Notes under the pieces: generated by a model | The model's input: only the letters and a program-made list of their open reading frames with translations | Told to the model about the DNA's origin: nothing | Databases searched by the model: none | DNA from: CAMLQK01 sp035690865 | Lineage (GTDB): Bacteria; Patescibacteriota; Saccharimonadia; Saccharimonadales; UBA4665 | Direction of reading: 5' to 3' | Assembly: GCA_035690865.1 (NCBI GenBank) | Contig: DASSKE010000005.1 | Coordinates: 62,001-126,000, forward strand | Length of the DNA stretch: 64,000 nt | Shown here: positions 42,410 through 51,488 of the stretch, one piece after another | How the letters are laid out: each line of letters starts with the position of its first letter | Numbering within the stretch: the stretch's first letter is position 1 | Position numbers and translations under genes: made by a program

Positions 42410-44272
42410 CTACCATTCAGCAGCGGCCGCTACGCTTATGAGCTGCCTGTGAAGCTTAGCGAGGCGGTCCCGGCCCTTCGGTTTAACATCTTTACCATCC
42501 ACCAGCTTTATGAGGTTGCGCAGGTTTGCAAAACTATTATCATTGTCTATTCGGCGGCCAGCCACTGTCAGAACATTCTCGTCAACCGAAGCATTGTTAT
42601 CTTTTTCGTCCAGTCGGACACGGCCATAGTAATCGGGCTTGAAGCTGCCATCTTTGTTCATAGGCCAAATAGTGATATGCCAGCCGCTTTGGTAGTCGTT
42701 GCCCTCTCCACGCTGCCTTGGCGTGCTGATAGCCGCCAGATGAGCGCCTTCGGAGCAGTAATTAACGGTTAGGCAAGCGGTAATCAGTTGTAACGACAAA
42801 TACAGCTCCTCTGCTTCCCGCGAGGTCATATCTGTTAGCTTGTCGAATTCTTCGAGCATCTGTGTCGCTACATCAGCAAGCTCATTCACAGCGGTATGCC
42901 GGATTTCCTCTACGTCTACCTCGCTTGCTTCGCCCAGCGCCACACCTTTATAGAGCGGCACAAATATGCGCCCCAGGTCGGCTTCGGCCTCCAGCCCGGC
43001 TTGGCGGGTAGCTCCTTCTTCGTCTTCGTGACGGTAAAAGCTGGCTACGTTGGTCAAAATATCTTCGGCTTCGTTGAATTCGCCAACCAGGGAAGCCGAT
43101 GTGTCACCTTCGGCGGCCAACTTCATACCCAACTCTACCCTAATCCAAGCCAGTAAACGATTCTGTTGCGGTGTCAATTCACCTTCTGTTGCAGCAATAG
43201 TTAACTCCGAGAGTGCTTCGTTGAGCACCGCTTCGTCCATCTTAGAAGGATGGCAATGCGGATCGGTTGTTACATATATCTGCGTGTGGTCACCCATTTG
43301 CGGCGGCTGTTCAACCTCGCTGGTTCCGTGCTCAAAGAAGTAAAGAATACGCGACATGAGCTTTTTGCGGATAGCCACGGCATGCTCACGGGCTATTCTT
43401 TGGCGTTGCTCGCTTATTTTTATTTGTATAAGTGCCTTCCCGCTCGGTTTTCTGGCGTTTTGGGTCGCCGAGGTAATAATGTCGTTGGTGTCAATAATTG
43501 ACTGTAGCGCACCTTGGCCATGACGCGACGGATAGGTGCTATTTTCAAAGATTGACGGTGGAATAAGACACAGCCCGGCGGGTCCGGTTGCCGCAATCCG
43601 GCCCCGTGTTACTCTATCTGTCTCGGAGTGCCAAAGCTGCAATGACCAGGCATTCTTGGCTTCGTGAGCCGCAAAGATCGCTCGCGACGGAGCTGGTAAA
43701 CAGAAGATTCCTTCTTCTGAAAACATAGAAATCATAACGGCTGCAACGGTTGAGTGGATGGCCGGAACGTCGCTAATATTGCCGAAGCGCTCAAAATTGC
43801 GCAGCAGCTCACGCGCCGATTCCATCTGGCTGGCGTAATACTCCGCCCAGCCTTCGGCGAACAAGTTTTCGTCATCGGCCGATATTGACTCGTACATTGT
43901 TACACCCCCCTTAGTACCAAGAGCCAACGCACCAAGTACACGGTCAAAACCGGGCTTTTCGCGCACCGCGCTTAGGTGTTCACGCGCTTGCGTACATAAA
44001 GGCCGGATAATCTCTCCTGGTGGTTCGGCACATTGGCCGTGGGTATAGGCTTCTTCGATGCGTATAGAAGCCGCATGAAAATGCTGTTCAGGTGTAAGCC
44101 GATCAAAGTGATGCGTTAATACGGCGCCCCAGCTCGATAGGTTCTCTACAGGAATATCACCCATAATCACCATGGGTCCGACCTCCAGATATTCATGCAC
44201 AGCCTGACTAGGTGTTACGTCGAGAGGTAGAGGAATGCCGGCAGAACGCTCCGGCGACAGGTTGTCTGACAT
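42410..44272 (-). CDS. Large hypothetical protein upstream of the sigma-70-like gene
   Basis: 620 residues, not recognised. It is soluble, acidic and mostly helical, with 'SMFSEEGIFCLPAPSRAIFA' and 'AGLCLIPPSIFENSTYP' in the middle and a beta-rich C-terminal block ('GWHITIWPMNKDGSFKPDYY'). No known motif. It ends 19 bp before the sigma-70-like gene on the same strand, so the two are likely an operon; a regulatory partner of the sigma-like protein is conceivable but unsupported by homology. Confidence 0.65.
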   Translation of the reverse strand: MSDNLSPERSAGIPLPLDVTPSQAVHEYLEVGPMVIMGDIPVENLSSWGAVLTHHFDRLTPEQHFHAASIRIEEAYTHGQCAEPPGEIIRPLCTQAREHLSAVREKPGFDRVLGALALGTKGGVTMYESISADDENLFAEGWAEYYASQMESARELLRNFERFGNISDVPAIHSTVAAVMISMFSEEGIFCLPAPSRAIFAAHEAKNAWSLQLWHSETDRVTRGRIAATGPAGLCLIPPSIFENSTYPSRHGQGALQSIIDTNDIITSATQNARKPSGKALIQIKISEQRQRIAREHAVAIRKKLMSRILYFFEHGTSEVEQPPQMGDHTQIYVTTDPHCHPSKMDEAVLNEALSELTIAATEGELTPQQNRLLAWIRVELGMKLAAEGDTSASLVGEFNEAEDILTNVASFYRHEDEEGATRQAGLEAEADLGRIFVPLYKGVALGEASEVDVEEIRHTAVNELADVATQMLEEFDKLTDMTSREAEELYLSLQLITACLTVNYCSEGAHLAAISTPRQRGEGNDYQSGWHITIWPMNKDGSFKPDYYGRVRLDEKDNNASVDENVLTVAGRRIDNDNSFANLRNLIKLVDGKDVKPKGRDRLAKLHRQLISVAAAAEW

Positions 44273-44332
44273 ACGTAATACTCGTTAAATAGTATCTAGT
44301 AGTATATCGTATGTATGCCAACGTGCCTATGC

Positions 44333-44761
44333 TTAATTGTCGGTGGCGCTCAGCACCCGGCGCACTTCGTCAACTTCGCCCTCGGGTACGTCAGTAAAGA
44401 GCGCTGTTTCAAATTTCATAGATTTTTTGTAAAGCTCATCCTCGAAAGTACGCGGCAGCAGATGCACATGCAAATGGTCAACTTTGAGCCTGCCCTGCGT
44501 AATAAATGGCCGGTAGTTTTGGCGGATATCGCAACCTGTGCCGAGCGTTTTTGAAAGCTTCTTTTGAAGCGCATGTATATGTAGAAACATTTCTTGCAGC
44601 TCGTCAGCCGTCAAATCCCACGGTTGCTCCACGTGGCGCTTTGGCATAACCAGCAAATGCCCTTTCATGAGTCGCGGATTGCTAAAAAGAACGCGCGTTA
44701 GCTCACCTTCCTCTAAAATGCGATTTCGGACCGTATTTATCGTACAAAACGGACAGGTCAT
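44333..44761 (-). CDS. HIT-family nucleotide hydrolase/transferase
   Basis: 142 residues. The histidine triad is 'DHLHVHLLPR' (H-x-H-x-H), and an N-terminal C-P-F-C may contribute to a zinc site. 'LMKGHLLVMPKRHVEQPWDL' is also characteristic. HIT proteins cleave nucleotide phosphoramidates or dinucleoside polyphosphates. A strong Shine-Dalgarno (GGGAGGA) precedes the ATG. Confidence 0.93.
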   Translation of the reverse strand: MTCPFCTINTVRNRILEEGELTRVLFSNPRLMKGHLLVMPKRHVEQPWDLTADELQEMFLHIHALQKKLSKTLGTGCDIRQNYRPFITQGRLKVDHLHVHLLPRTFEDELYKKSMKFETALFTDVPEGEVDEVRRVLSATDN

Positions 44762-44864
44762 ATGTCCTCCCTGTGGTTATCTACTATAATGATACCCTAT
44801 TCCGGTGCTATGGGTTTTGCGGAGCATATAGTACAATTATGCTTTAATCATACACACCTAGGAT

Positions 44865-45521
44865 ATGCCACTCATGAAGTCACCAGATCTTTACATTAGT
44901 ACCCCTTCTCGTCTTTTACCCCGTGCCGTTGTTGCTGCAGCCGCCAGCGCCCTCTTACTAACAAGCTGTACCGAAGCAACTCCTGAGGCCACAAAAACAG
45001 TCACCGCTCCTGCAACACCAGAAGAAGCCACCGGAGGGAGTAACGACAGCACTCCAACGCAAGCCGAGGGCTCTCATTCTGCGCAAAACCCCGACAAGAC
45101 AGAAAAGCCACATCAGCCCAGCGGCAATGATTCCACCCCAACTGCCGCTCATACACCCGCCAAGCCCACGCCCTCGCACAGTGCCAGCACACCGCCAAAA
45201 ACACCAAAGGTACCCGAACTTGCATTTTACGTTACCGGTAGTTGCGAAGAAGATGGTGAGTTAGACAACTGGTCAAAGAACTTCACCCCCTACGGTTCAA
45301 CTCGGAATCTTATTATGCAACCAGACGGCACAGCCTACGAAGGCTTACTCAACGACGGCCATGGTAGTGTAGACGGCATGGGTCATTCGCAATGGCACTG
45401 GCCCTGCGAAGCAAAAGACCAAAAAGGCACGTACACCGGTCAGATTATTGACCTCGGCCCTGACAATACCTACGGTACGGGCGACGACCGCAGCGCAACC
45501 TACACGTTCGACGTTACATAG
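44865..45521 (+). CDS. Lipoprotein, unknown function
   Basis: 218 residues. A signal sequence ends in the lipobox 'ASALLLTSC', so Cys ~35 would be lipidated. A Ser/Thr/Pro/Glu-rich linker (~40-115) leads to a compact C-terminal domain with two Cys ('VTGSCEEDGE', 'QWHWPCEAKD') and 'DNTYGTGDDRSATYTFDV'. The linker fits extension through a cell wall. An in-frame ATG three codons later is an alternative start. The domain was not recognised. Confidence 0.75.
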   Translation: MPLMKSPDLYISTPSRLLPRAVVAAAASALLLTSCTEATPEATKTVTAPATPEEATGGSNDSTPTQAEGSHSAQNPDKTEKPHQPSGNDSTPTAAHTPAKPTPSHSASTPPKTPKVPELAFYVTGSCEEDGELDNWSKNFTPYGSTRNLIMQPDGTAYEGLLNDGHGSVDGMGHSQWHWPCEAKDQKGTYTGQIIDLGPDNTYGTGDDRSATYTFDVT

Positions 45522-45554
45522 TCGGAAAGGTGTAGCTTTCAGGCCAGCATTCGG

Positions 45555-47837
45555 TTATTTTTGGTGCGTGGTTTGACTTTTAAGCAGGCCAGCGGTAGTC
45601 CAGTATGCATAACTTGCAAAATCTTTTTTGTCAGCCAAGCTGCTTTGCGCTTTTTGGGCATTAGCAGCACTTGGATCTTGAGCAAGTCGCAACCACGAGG
45701 TAATAGGTTCAGTCATATGGCTGGCTAGGCCGGGCATTTTTTGATAGGCGCCAATGCCGATGGGCAGCCGGTTAGTATAGGTATAGTTTGACGCAGCAAC
45801 ATACGCCGCCACCTTAGTCTTTGCATAGGGCGCGAGTGCCATAGCAATCGCATCGGCAGCAGCCTTAACGTCGGTCTCCGAGCGCGCCGCAAATAAGTCG
45901 AATGTTGGTACCACCATACCAGGGGCAAATGGCGCAAGATCGGTGGCAATATTAACGGCCATCTGCAGGGCCTGGGTGTGCGCATCGCCCGTAATCGCGC
46001 CCGTGGCAAGGCCAGCGTAATACGTGAGGCAATCGGCAACATCCGAAGATGCGTCGCGGGCAATAACCCTGCAAAGCATTTCGACCAGCTCAGTTTTGCC
46101 GTCTTTTCGTAGCTGCTCAAGCTTTTGGGCAGCTCGGTCAATCGGCTGGCCAAAATTAGAGTACGCATACGTGGTGCTTGAGGCTATATCGAGTATATCC
46201 TGCAGCTCTTGATTGTTGCACTGTATTTTTACCCGCTCAGCAGCATAGTAGGCGGCCTTACGCTGCGGATCAATCGGCACACCAGAAACAAATCCAGAGC
46301 TTTTCTCGTGCAGCTTTTCTTTGCCATAATAGGCCAGCCCAAGAGCAATTCGAGTTGCCGAAACATAATCATGCTTAGCTTCATATTTTTTCATAATTTT
46401 CTCGGCAGCCGCAAGGTCGTATTGAGCCAAGTCCGCAGCCAGCCATGAGGCTGTTTCTAGCGGCATCTTTTGAATATACTCAGTGGCCGCTGCATAATCT
46501 ATGGGGATAAGATCGCGCACCAAATAGAATACGTCGTTGTCTCTCCCTAGCTGCTTGCAGCGGTCAATAGTCCAGCGAGCAGTCCCCACAATGCGTTCGT
46601 GGGGAGTCTTAGGCGCCTCCGGAGAGTGTTCAAATAATGGTAGCACGCTGCGCCTAATCACTTCTTCGGCGGCTACTGCACTGGCTGCGCCGCCAATAGC
46701 CAAGAATCGTCGCCTCGACCACTTTGTAGGCTCAGGAAGCTCTGGTGGCTCGGGCGGCAACTCTTTTGTTTGCTGTTTGGTGCCAGTAAGCAAGCGAGTA
46801 CGAAGCTCCTCGGTTTGCACAACTGTGGGCTCGTATCTTTCGGTAGGTATAGAAGAATCCGTAGTCGGCGCAAGATCGATATGCGTAGCCTTGCGGAAAA
46901 CCGTGCCTGAAGCATGAGCCGCAGACGCTATTAATGTTTGCTGAAAACTGCCCATCGATGCAAATCGGTCCCTTGGGTGCTTGGCCATTGCCTGCATAAG
47001 CACTTGCTGCATTTGCATGGCCAGCTCGTTAAAACTACCGTCGGCATTCCGGATATCGATCTGTTGTGGCACAACGTTTTGGTGCGCAGTATACCAGTCG
47101 TGATAGTCGCCACCTTCCCGCTTAATGGGCAGTTTTCCGGTAAGCATCTGATAACCCATAATCCCCATGGAGTAAATATCACTGGCCAACACAGCACGGC
47201 CGTGGAACTGCTCGGGTGACATATACGGAAGCGTGCCGGCGCCTATTTGCGTGCGGCTAATGGTCATGTCTGTTTTGTGGCCGGTAACCGCCACGCCAAA
47301 ATCAGTTACTTTGGCCTTGTCGTTTACAATCAGAATATTGGCCGGTTTTATATCCCGGTGCACCACTCTGCTCATATCATCAATGCCGTCGGCAAGATGC
47401 TCACCGTGCGCATAACGAATCCCTTCCATTGCCTGCGTCAGCCAGGTAAGCGATTGCTCAGGCGTTAATGCTTCGGTACCGATATAGTCCCTCAACGAGC
47501 CACCATCGGCGTATTCCATGGCCATATACGGATAACGCACAATTGACTTTCCGCGGCCGCGGCCAAATGTTACCGGAATGCTGTCAATCCAATGCACTTG
47601 GGCAATGAACTCGCATGCCGAAAGCTCTTTGAGCTTTCGGCCCTCATCGAGGAAGGTATCTACTTCTTCTTCGGACTGGGCCTGTTTAAATGCCTTGATA
47701 ACCGCTGGGCCGTCTGCGTGTCGGGCACTGTATATCCATGCCTGTCCGCCCTCGGTCAAATACTCGTCAAGGCGGTACCCGGCACGGGCAGCGGGTCGTG
47801 CCTGATTAAAGTTCTCAAAGAATGCCCTCGAATCCAT
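45555..47837 (-). CDS. Hanks-type Ser/Thr protein kinase with internal twin-arginine segment
   Basis: 760 residues. The kinase domain (~20-300) has a Gly-rich loop 'LTEGGQAWIYSA', Lys48 in 'AVIKAFK', catalytic 'HRDIKPANIL' (160-169), D-F-G (179-181) and 'GTLPYMSPEQFHG'. After a Pro-rich linker, 'TKWSRRRFLAIGGAASAVAA' (371-390) fits the twin-arginine consensus S-R-R-x-F-L followed by a hydrophobic helix. The remaining ~360 residues are helical-repeat-like (many A-x-x-I-A-x-x-L blocks) and would be extracytoplasmic. Typical PASTA repeats are absent. It likely senses an envelope signal and phosphorylates cytoplasmic proteins. Confidence 0.9.
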   Translation of the reverse strand: MDSRAFFENFNQARPAARAGYRLDEYLTEGGQAWIYSARHADGPAVIKAFKQAQSEEEVDTFLDEGRKLKELSACEFIAQVHWIDSIPVTFGRGRGKSIVRYPYMAMEYADGGSLRDYIGTEALTPEQSLTWLTQAMEGIRYAHGEHLADGIDDMSRVVHRDIKPANILIVNDKAKVTDFGVAVTGHKTDMTISRTQIGAGTLPYMSPEQFHGRAVLASDIYSMGIMGYQMLTGKLPIKREGGDYHDWYTAHQNVVPQQIDIRNADGSFNELAMQMQQVLMQAMAKHPRDRFASMGSFQQTLIASAAHASGTVFRKATHIDLAPTTDSSIPTERYEPTVVQTEELRTRLLTGTKQQTKELPPEPPELPEPTKWSRRRFLAIGGAASAVAAEEVIRRSVLPLFEHSPEAPKTPHERIVGTARWTIDRCKQLGRDNDVFYLVRDLIPIDYAAATEYIQKMPLETASWLAADLAQYDLAAAEKIMKKYEAKHDYVSATRIALGLAYYGKEKLHEKSSGFVSGVPIDPQRKAAYYAAERVKIQCNNQELQDILDIASSTTYAYSNFGQPIDRAAQKLEQLRKDGKTELVEMLCRVIARDASSDVADCLTYYAGLATGAITGDAHTQALQMAVNIATDLAPFAPGMVVPTFDLFAARSETDVKAAADAIAMALAPYAKTKVAAYVAASNYTYTNRLPIGIGAYQKMPGLASHMTEPITSWLRLAQDPSAANAQKAQSSLADKKDFASYAYWTTAGLLKSQTTHQK

Positions 47838-47922
47838 AAGGTAGTAACTGTCTTTCTGAAATTATGTAAGAAGCCGGTAATCCAGCTCGCAGTGTACATT
47901 TCTTGAAGGACATCGTCAATAT

Positions 47923-48606
47923 TTAGGGAGCCACCGGGTCACCCATAAAACTAGCAACTTGCGCAGCAGTAAGAGCTGTATTAAACACACGTACATCGTC
48001 AACCTGAGCGTGCGCTCCACTGGGCACCACAATAAAATCAAACGTGCCAGTGGCGACAGTGCCGGTGATGCCAAAATTGCTGACCTCTGTGCCGTCACGA
48101 TACAGTCGAAGGGTTGAACCGTCGTAGGTAAGGGCCAGGTGGACCCAGGTATTAAGAGCCAACGCTGTGTGGTTAGCTGTAACCAAACCGCCACCTATAC
48201 GGGCGTTCCCTTGTAAAACATTCGCCGTACTAAAGTCGCCCCGTTGCGCCCAAAGAGCAAATTCCGTAGATGTATTTGCGTCAGTTCCGTTCCATACGCC
48301 AATAAGCGGACGGTTGGTGCCTGCTGTTAAATCGGTCGGCTTGGCCCAACACATCATACTTACGGGCGTGCCTAAAGAAGTCCAGTTAGTGGCAAGAGCT
48401 GTGCCAGTACTGTTATTTTCGAGCGCCGTACCCCCGCTATGCCCGGTTACCCAGGTTACACTCCCGCTCAAGGTAAGTGGTAAATTGTGCTCTGAGCTAT
48501 CTCGAGCAGTCGTGCCGGTTCCTTCGTCAAAGCCCCAGGCGGCTATAAGGTTAGGGTGCTGCTCGCGACGGCGCAATGCAGTCGCCCGAAAGGAGGGCAA
48601 ACTCAT
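47923..48606 (-). CDS. LamG/concanavalin A-like domain protein
   Basis: 227 residues from the ATG at 48606. 'NLIAAWGFDEGTGTTARDSS' then 'LSGSVTWVTGHSGGTAL', 'ALNTWVHLALTYDGSTLRLY' and 'AQVDDVRVFNTALTAAQVA' are the successive landmarks of a LamG-like jelly-roll lectin domain. It starts 1 bp after the stop of the tail-fibre-like gene (TAG-T-ATG), so the two are translationally coupled and probably function together at the surface, possibly glycan binding. No signal peptide. The longer frame upstream of 48606 is antisense-free but overlaps the preceding gene and is rejected. Confidence 0.8.
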   Translation of the reverse strand: MSLPSFRATALRRREQHPNLIAAWGFDEGTGTTARDSSEHNLPLTLSGSVTWVTGHSGGTALENNSTGTALATNWTSLGTPVSMMCWAKPTDLTAGTNRPLIGVWNGTDANTSTEFALWAQRGDFSTANVLQGNARIGGGLVTANHTALALNTWVHLALTYDGSTLRLYRDGTEVSNFGITGTVATGTFDFIVVPSGAHAQVDDVRVFNTALTAAQVASFMGDPVAP

Positions 48607-48607
48607 A

Positions 48608-49561
48608 CTAGAAGCCCTTGGCGCCGAGCGCTCCGTACCAGTTAGTGCCGCCGTCAACAGTAAACAACGAGATAATATCCATCTTAGAGGCGGTAGTTGT
48701 GAGCGTAGGCGCACCGGCGTTACCCCACTTAACACTTCCCGGCCAAGTAATAGTACGCGAGCCAGTGCCGTCCTGAAAAACCAATAGCGTCAATGAGCGC
48801 ATGGCGCCACTGGCGGGACTCGTTAGCGTAACGGTACAATTTGCCGTAAGGGTGAGTTTTTGCACGTTGCCATTGGCTAAATCGAGCGTAATGGCAGTAC
48901 TTGAGTTACCGGCGTCAAAATAGGTTTCACCGCCACCATTGCTCACCGTGGTCTTAGACGCAAGATCTGTACTGAGGTTTGTAACTGCGCTTTGCGGAAC
49001 GCCAGTAAAATTAGCTTCCGCCACATCAATGGTGGGGTTGCCGTTGGCACCAGAGCCGTTGCTGACAGTCACCTTGCTGGAGCCAGCCGTCAAGGTTCGC
49101 TTAGTAAACGTATCGGCGGCTGTTTCTACAACCAGTCCGGCCGTGGTATCAAGGCCCGCCAACGCAGTAAGCGTGGCATCGCTATCTTGCTTCGTGGTTA
49201 GTCCAGGCACGGTCGGCGCAGCAGCGGTGCCCGCCAGATCACCGGCGAGTTGCACAATACCTTTGCTGCTTGTAGTAGCATCTGGGGCGCCTGCACCGGC
49301 AACACTATCTACATAGGTCTTGTTGGCCGCCTGGCTTCCGAGCGTGGGAGAAGGTACCACCGGCGAGGCACTGAATGTCTTGGTGCCAGCCACCGTTTCG
49401 GTGCCCGTATTGTGCACAACTGCCGCATCCGAAGCCGCGCCCGCATCAGAAACCGCGCTACTCTTAAGAGTACCGTCACTGGCGTGCGATACCGTCAAGA
49501 AATCGTTGAGAATATCGCCCCATGTACCGTTATCCGCACCAGAAAGGGGTAGGCGTGCCAT
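48608..49561 (-). CDS. Tail-fibre-like protein with shared N-terminal module (family member C)
   Basis: 317 residues. Residues 1-35 carry the shared module (M-A-R-L-P-L-S-G-A-D-N-G-T-W-G..LND-F-L). The rest is typical of phage tail fibres: 'TVAGTKTFSASPVVPSP', 'KGIVQLAGDLAGTAAAPTVP', 'YFDAGNSSTAITLDLANGN', and a C-terminal 'GSRTITWPGSVKWGNAGAP' beta domain ending 'TNWYGALG'. No other phage genes surround it. A Shine-Dalgarno (AGGAAG) precedes the ATG, and the LamG protein follows in the same operon. Confidence 0.8.
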   Translation of the reverse strand: MARLPLSGADNGTWGDILNDFLTVSHASDGTLKSSAVSDAGAASDAAVVHNTGTETVAGTKTFSASPVVPSPTLGSQAANKTYVDSVAGAGAPDATTSSKGIVQLAGDLAGTAAAPTVPGLTTKQDSDATLTALAGLDTTAGLVVETAADTFTKRTLTAGSSKVTVSNGSGANGNPTIDVAEANFTGVPQSAVTNLSTDLASKTTVSNGGGETYFDAGNSSTAITLDLANGNVQKLTLTANCTVTLTSPASGAMRSLTLLVFQDGTGSRTITWPGSVKWGNAGAPTLTTTASKMDIISLFTVDGGTNWYGALGAKGF

Positions 49562-49661
49562 TAGTTAATCTTCCTTATGTATCTAGCTGCTCATTTTTTG
49601 TGAGTTATGCTATAGAACTATAATATAGCAAAGCGCCGCCGTAGGAAATACTTATGTTTAT

Positions 49662-50813
49662 CTATTGAGTTGTTTTATCAGTTGCTTCGCGGAGCGTAGG
49701 AATATAGCGCAAGATATCGGCAACCAAAGCGGCAAACTGCTTGCCAGGCACGTCAGGATACGGCATGCCCGGTGCTTCAAAGATATTAGACTGCGGGTTG
49801 TAGACGTAGCCGCCAATCTCAACATCTTTTGCCGTACCGACAAGGAGTTTCACCACTAGATTGCTCGTAAGCGCATCTGATGGCGTTTTTTTGAGCACAA
49901 CTGTGGGGTCACCCTCGCGTAGGTCGAGCGTAATTTGGGTGCGCCCCGTGCCAATACCTTCTGCCTTAGAGCCAATAGTATGGAGTACGGTGCTTGGCTG
50001 GCGCAGCGTACTGTTACCATGTGGACGCCCGATAAGGTTGCCTATGCGCCCCTGCTGCTGGAGGTAGGTGCTTTTGAACATCTGCGGTGGCCAATTAAGC
50101 GATAGCTCGGTTGGTTCGCCATTCTCAAACTGACAGCTCACCACATATGGCGGAAAAAGGGCCATACCACGCACTTTAGGGTGAGGAGCATCATTGTTGA
50201 GGTTATTGTAGCTATCCACGGCAGTAGTCGGCGGCAACGTGGTACAGTCAACGCGGGTCATATGTACCCCTTTGGAATCTTCGCGGTAGTGCATGGTAAA
50301 TCGGTGGCCTCCCTGCTCGCTAGGAACCTCCCAGTCGTATGACTTATTTCTTGCGATGCGGCCAGGCTTTTTGGTAGGATGCGGTTTTTTGTCAAGAAAT
50401 GCCTGAATATATGGCCCAAAAGCTTCGTTGATTCCCCGGCGAATAGCGGCTCGGTTTTCTGCTATTTGCTGTAACGTTTCGTCGCTTTGCATTGCCTCTT
50501 GTCCAACCTGAGATCGGAGAGCTATGTGCGACGCGGCCATTGCTTCGCTACCTGCTAAAAAGAGTTGTTGCGTTTGAATATCTTCGGCCGCTAAAAGACT
50601 TTGCTTGCCAATGAGGCTGCCTGCGGCCGCAACTAGCGCATCAAAAGAGGCGGTATTGGCCGTGATGGCGGCGGAAACCTCTTGTTTGGTATGGAGCTGG
50701 TCATAGAAGCCGCCCGCAAGAAGCGCTCTTTCGTCAAATAGTTCGTTGGCGGCAAAGGCTGCCTCAAGACCTACGGGGACCTGGTTGGAAAGTGGAGATG
50801 GCAATTCGTGCAT
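49662..50813 (-). CDS. Hypothetical protein
   Basis: 383 residues from the ATG at 50813; TATAAT lies 9 bp upstream. Not recognised. The N-terminal ~150 residues are helical ('QVSAAITANTASFDALVAAA'-like), followed by a beta-rich part with 'GHRFTMHYREDSKGVHMTRV' and 'GTGRTQITLDLREGDPTVVL'. No signal peptide or membrane span. It sits between the surface-protein operon and a methyltransferase gene but has its own promoter. Confidence 0.6.
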   Translation of the reverse strand: MHELPSPLSNQVPVGLEAAFAANELFDERALLAGGFYDQLHTKQEVSAAITANTASFDALVAAAGSLIGKQSLLAAEDIQTQQLFLAGSEAMAASHIALRSQVGQEAMQSDETLQQIAENRAAIRRGINEAFGPYIQAFLDKKPHPTKKPGRIARNKSYDWEVPSEQGGHRFTMHYREDSKGVHMTRVDCTTLPPTTAVDSYNNLNNDAPHPKVRGMALFPPYVVSCQFENGEPTELSLNWPPQMFKSTYLQQQGRIGNLIGRPHGNSTLRQPSTVLHTIGSKAEGIGTGRTQITLDLREGDPTVVLKKTPSDALTSNLVVKLLVGTAKDVEIGGYVYNPQSNIFEAPGMPYPDVPGKQFAALVADILRYIPTLREATDKTTQ

Positions 50814-50876
50814 AAAAGAGCAATTATACAATGAATCTCACAATAAGGCAATGGGGCGGATACCTAGAGGCGCACT

Positions 50877-51479
50877 TTATGCTCTACGGTAGAATGCATT
50901 GACCCAAAAGAGTCCGGGCCTCGACTTACTTGGCTTTTCCTCCAGCTCAATCCTGGTAAAACCTACGGATTGCAGCATTTCGTGAAGTTCTTTGGCGGTT
51001 ACTAGCTCGAACTCACGGCCTTCGCCTTTAACAGTCTCTTCTTTTGTTCGCAGCACGCCTTGGCCAGCTTTGGTGTGGATATAAAGAAGACCTTGGGGCG
51101 CCAGTACGCGGCGAAATTCCCGCAGTACAGTCGGCATTTCTGTTTTTGTAACATGATGCAATACGGCGCTTGCCCAGATGGCACTGAAAGCTTTGTCGGC
51201 AAAAGGCAATTGTCGCATATCTGCCAGAACAAACTCAATATCAGGATGAGTCTGCTTTGCGATATCCAAAAGCTTATCGGCCAAGTCGGAGCCTACAACT
51301 GCAAAGCCCATGTCTTTGAGAATGCCGGTGTCCCGGCCAGCTGCGCACCCTACATCTAGAACTTTGCTACCTGGCCTAAGAAGCGTTTGTAGTTTTGCTA
51401 GTTCGGCCGTATCTTCCGTTCCAATTCTGCTTTCAGCGTATTCTTTGGCTGTTTTGTTGTATTTCTCGGTAATATCCAT
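50877..51479 (-). CDS. Class I SAM-dependent methyltransferase (Methyltransf_11/25)
   Basis: 200 residues. Motif I is 'VLDVGCAAGRDTGIL', motif II 'VVGSDLADKLLDIA', motif III 'FVLADMRQLPFADKAFSAIW', and post-III 'EFRRVLAPQGLLYIHTK'. Unlike the other methyltransferase-like proteins in the window, every canonical motif is intact, so activity is expected. The substrate is not predictable; small-molecule methylation is most common for this size. Confidence 0.9.
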   Translation of the reverse strand: MDITEKYNKTAKEYAESRIGTEDTAELAKLQTLLRPGSKVLDVGCAAGRDTGILKDMGFAVVGSDLADKLLDIAKQTHPDIEFVLADMRQLPFADKAFSAIWASAVLHHVTKTEMPTVLREFRRVLAPQGLLYIHTKAGQGVLRTKEETVKGEGREFELVTAKELHEMLQSVGFTRIELEEKPSKSRPGLFWVNAFYRRA

Positions 51480-51488
51480 ATGACTAAG

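Noticed and set aside
48607..48735. Upstream extension of the LamG gene frame
   Set aside because: It overlaps the tail-fibre-like gene out of frame with unlikely composition; the coupled ATG at 48606 is the natural start.
24737..49561. Prophage suggested by tail-fibre-like proteins
   Set aside because: No capsid, portal, terminase large subunit, tape-measure or lysis genes lie nearby, and the fibre-like genes are scattered among housekeeping genes.
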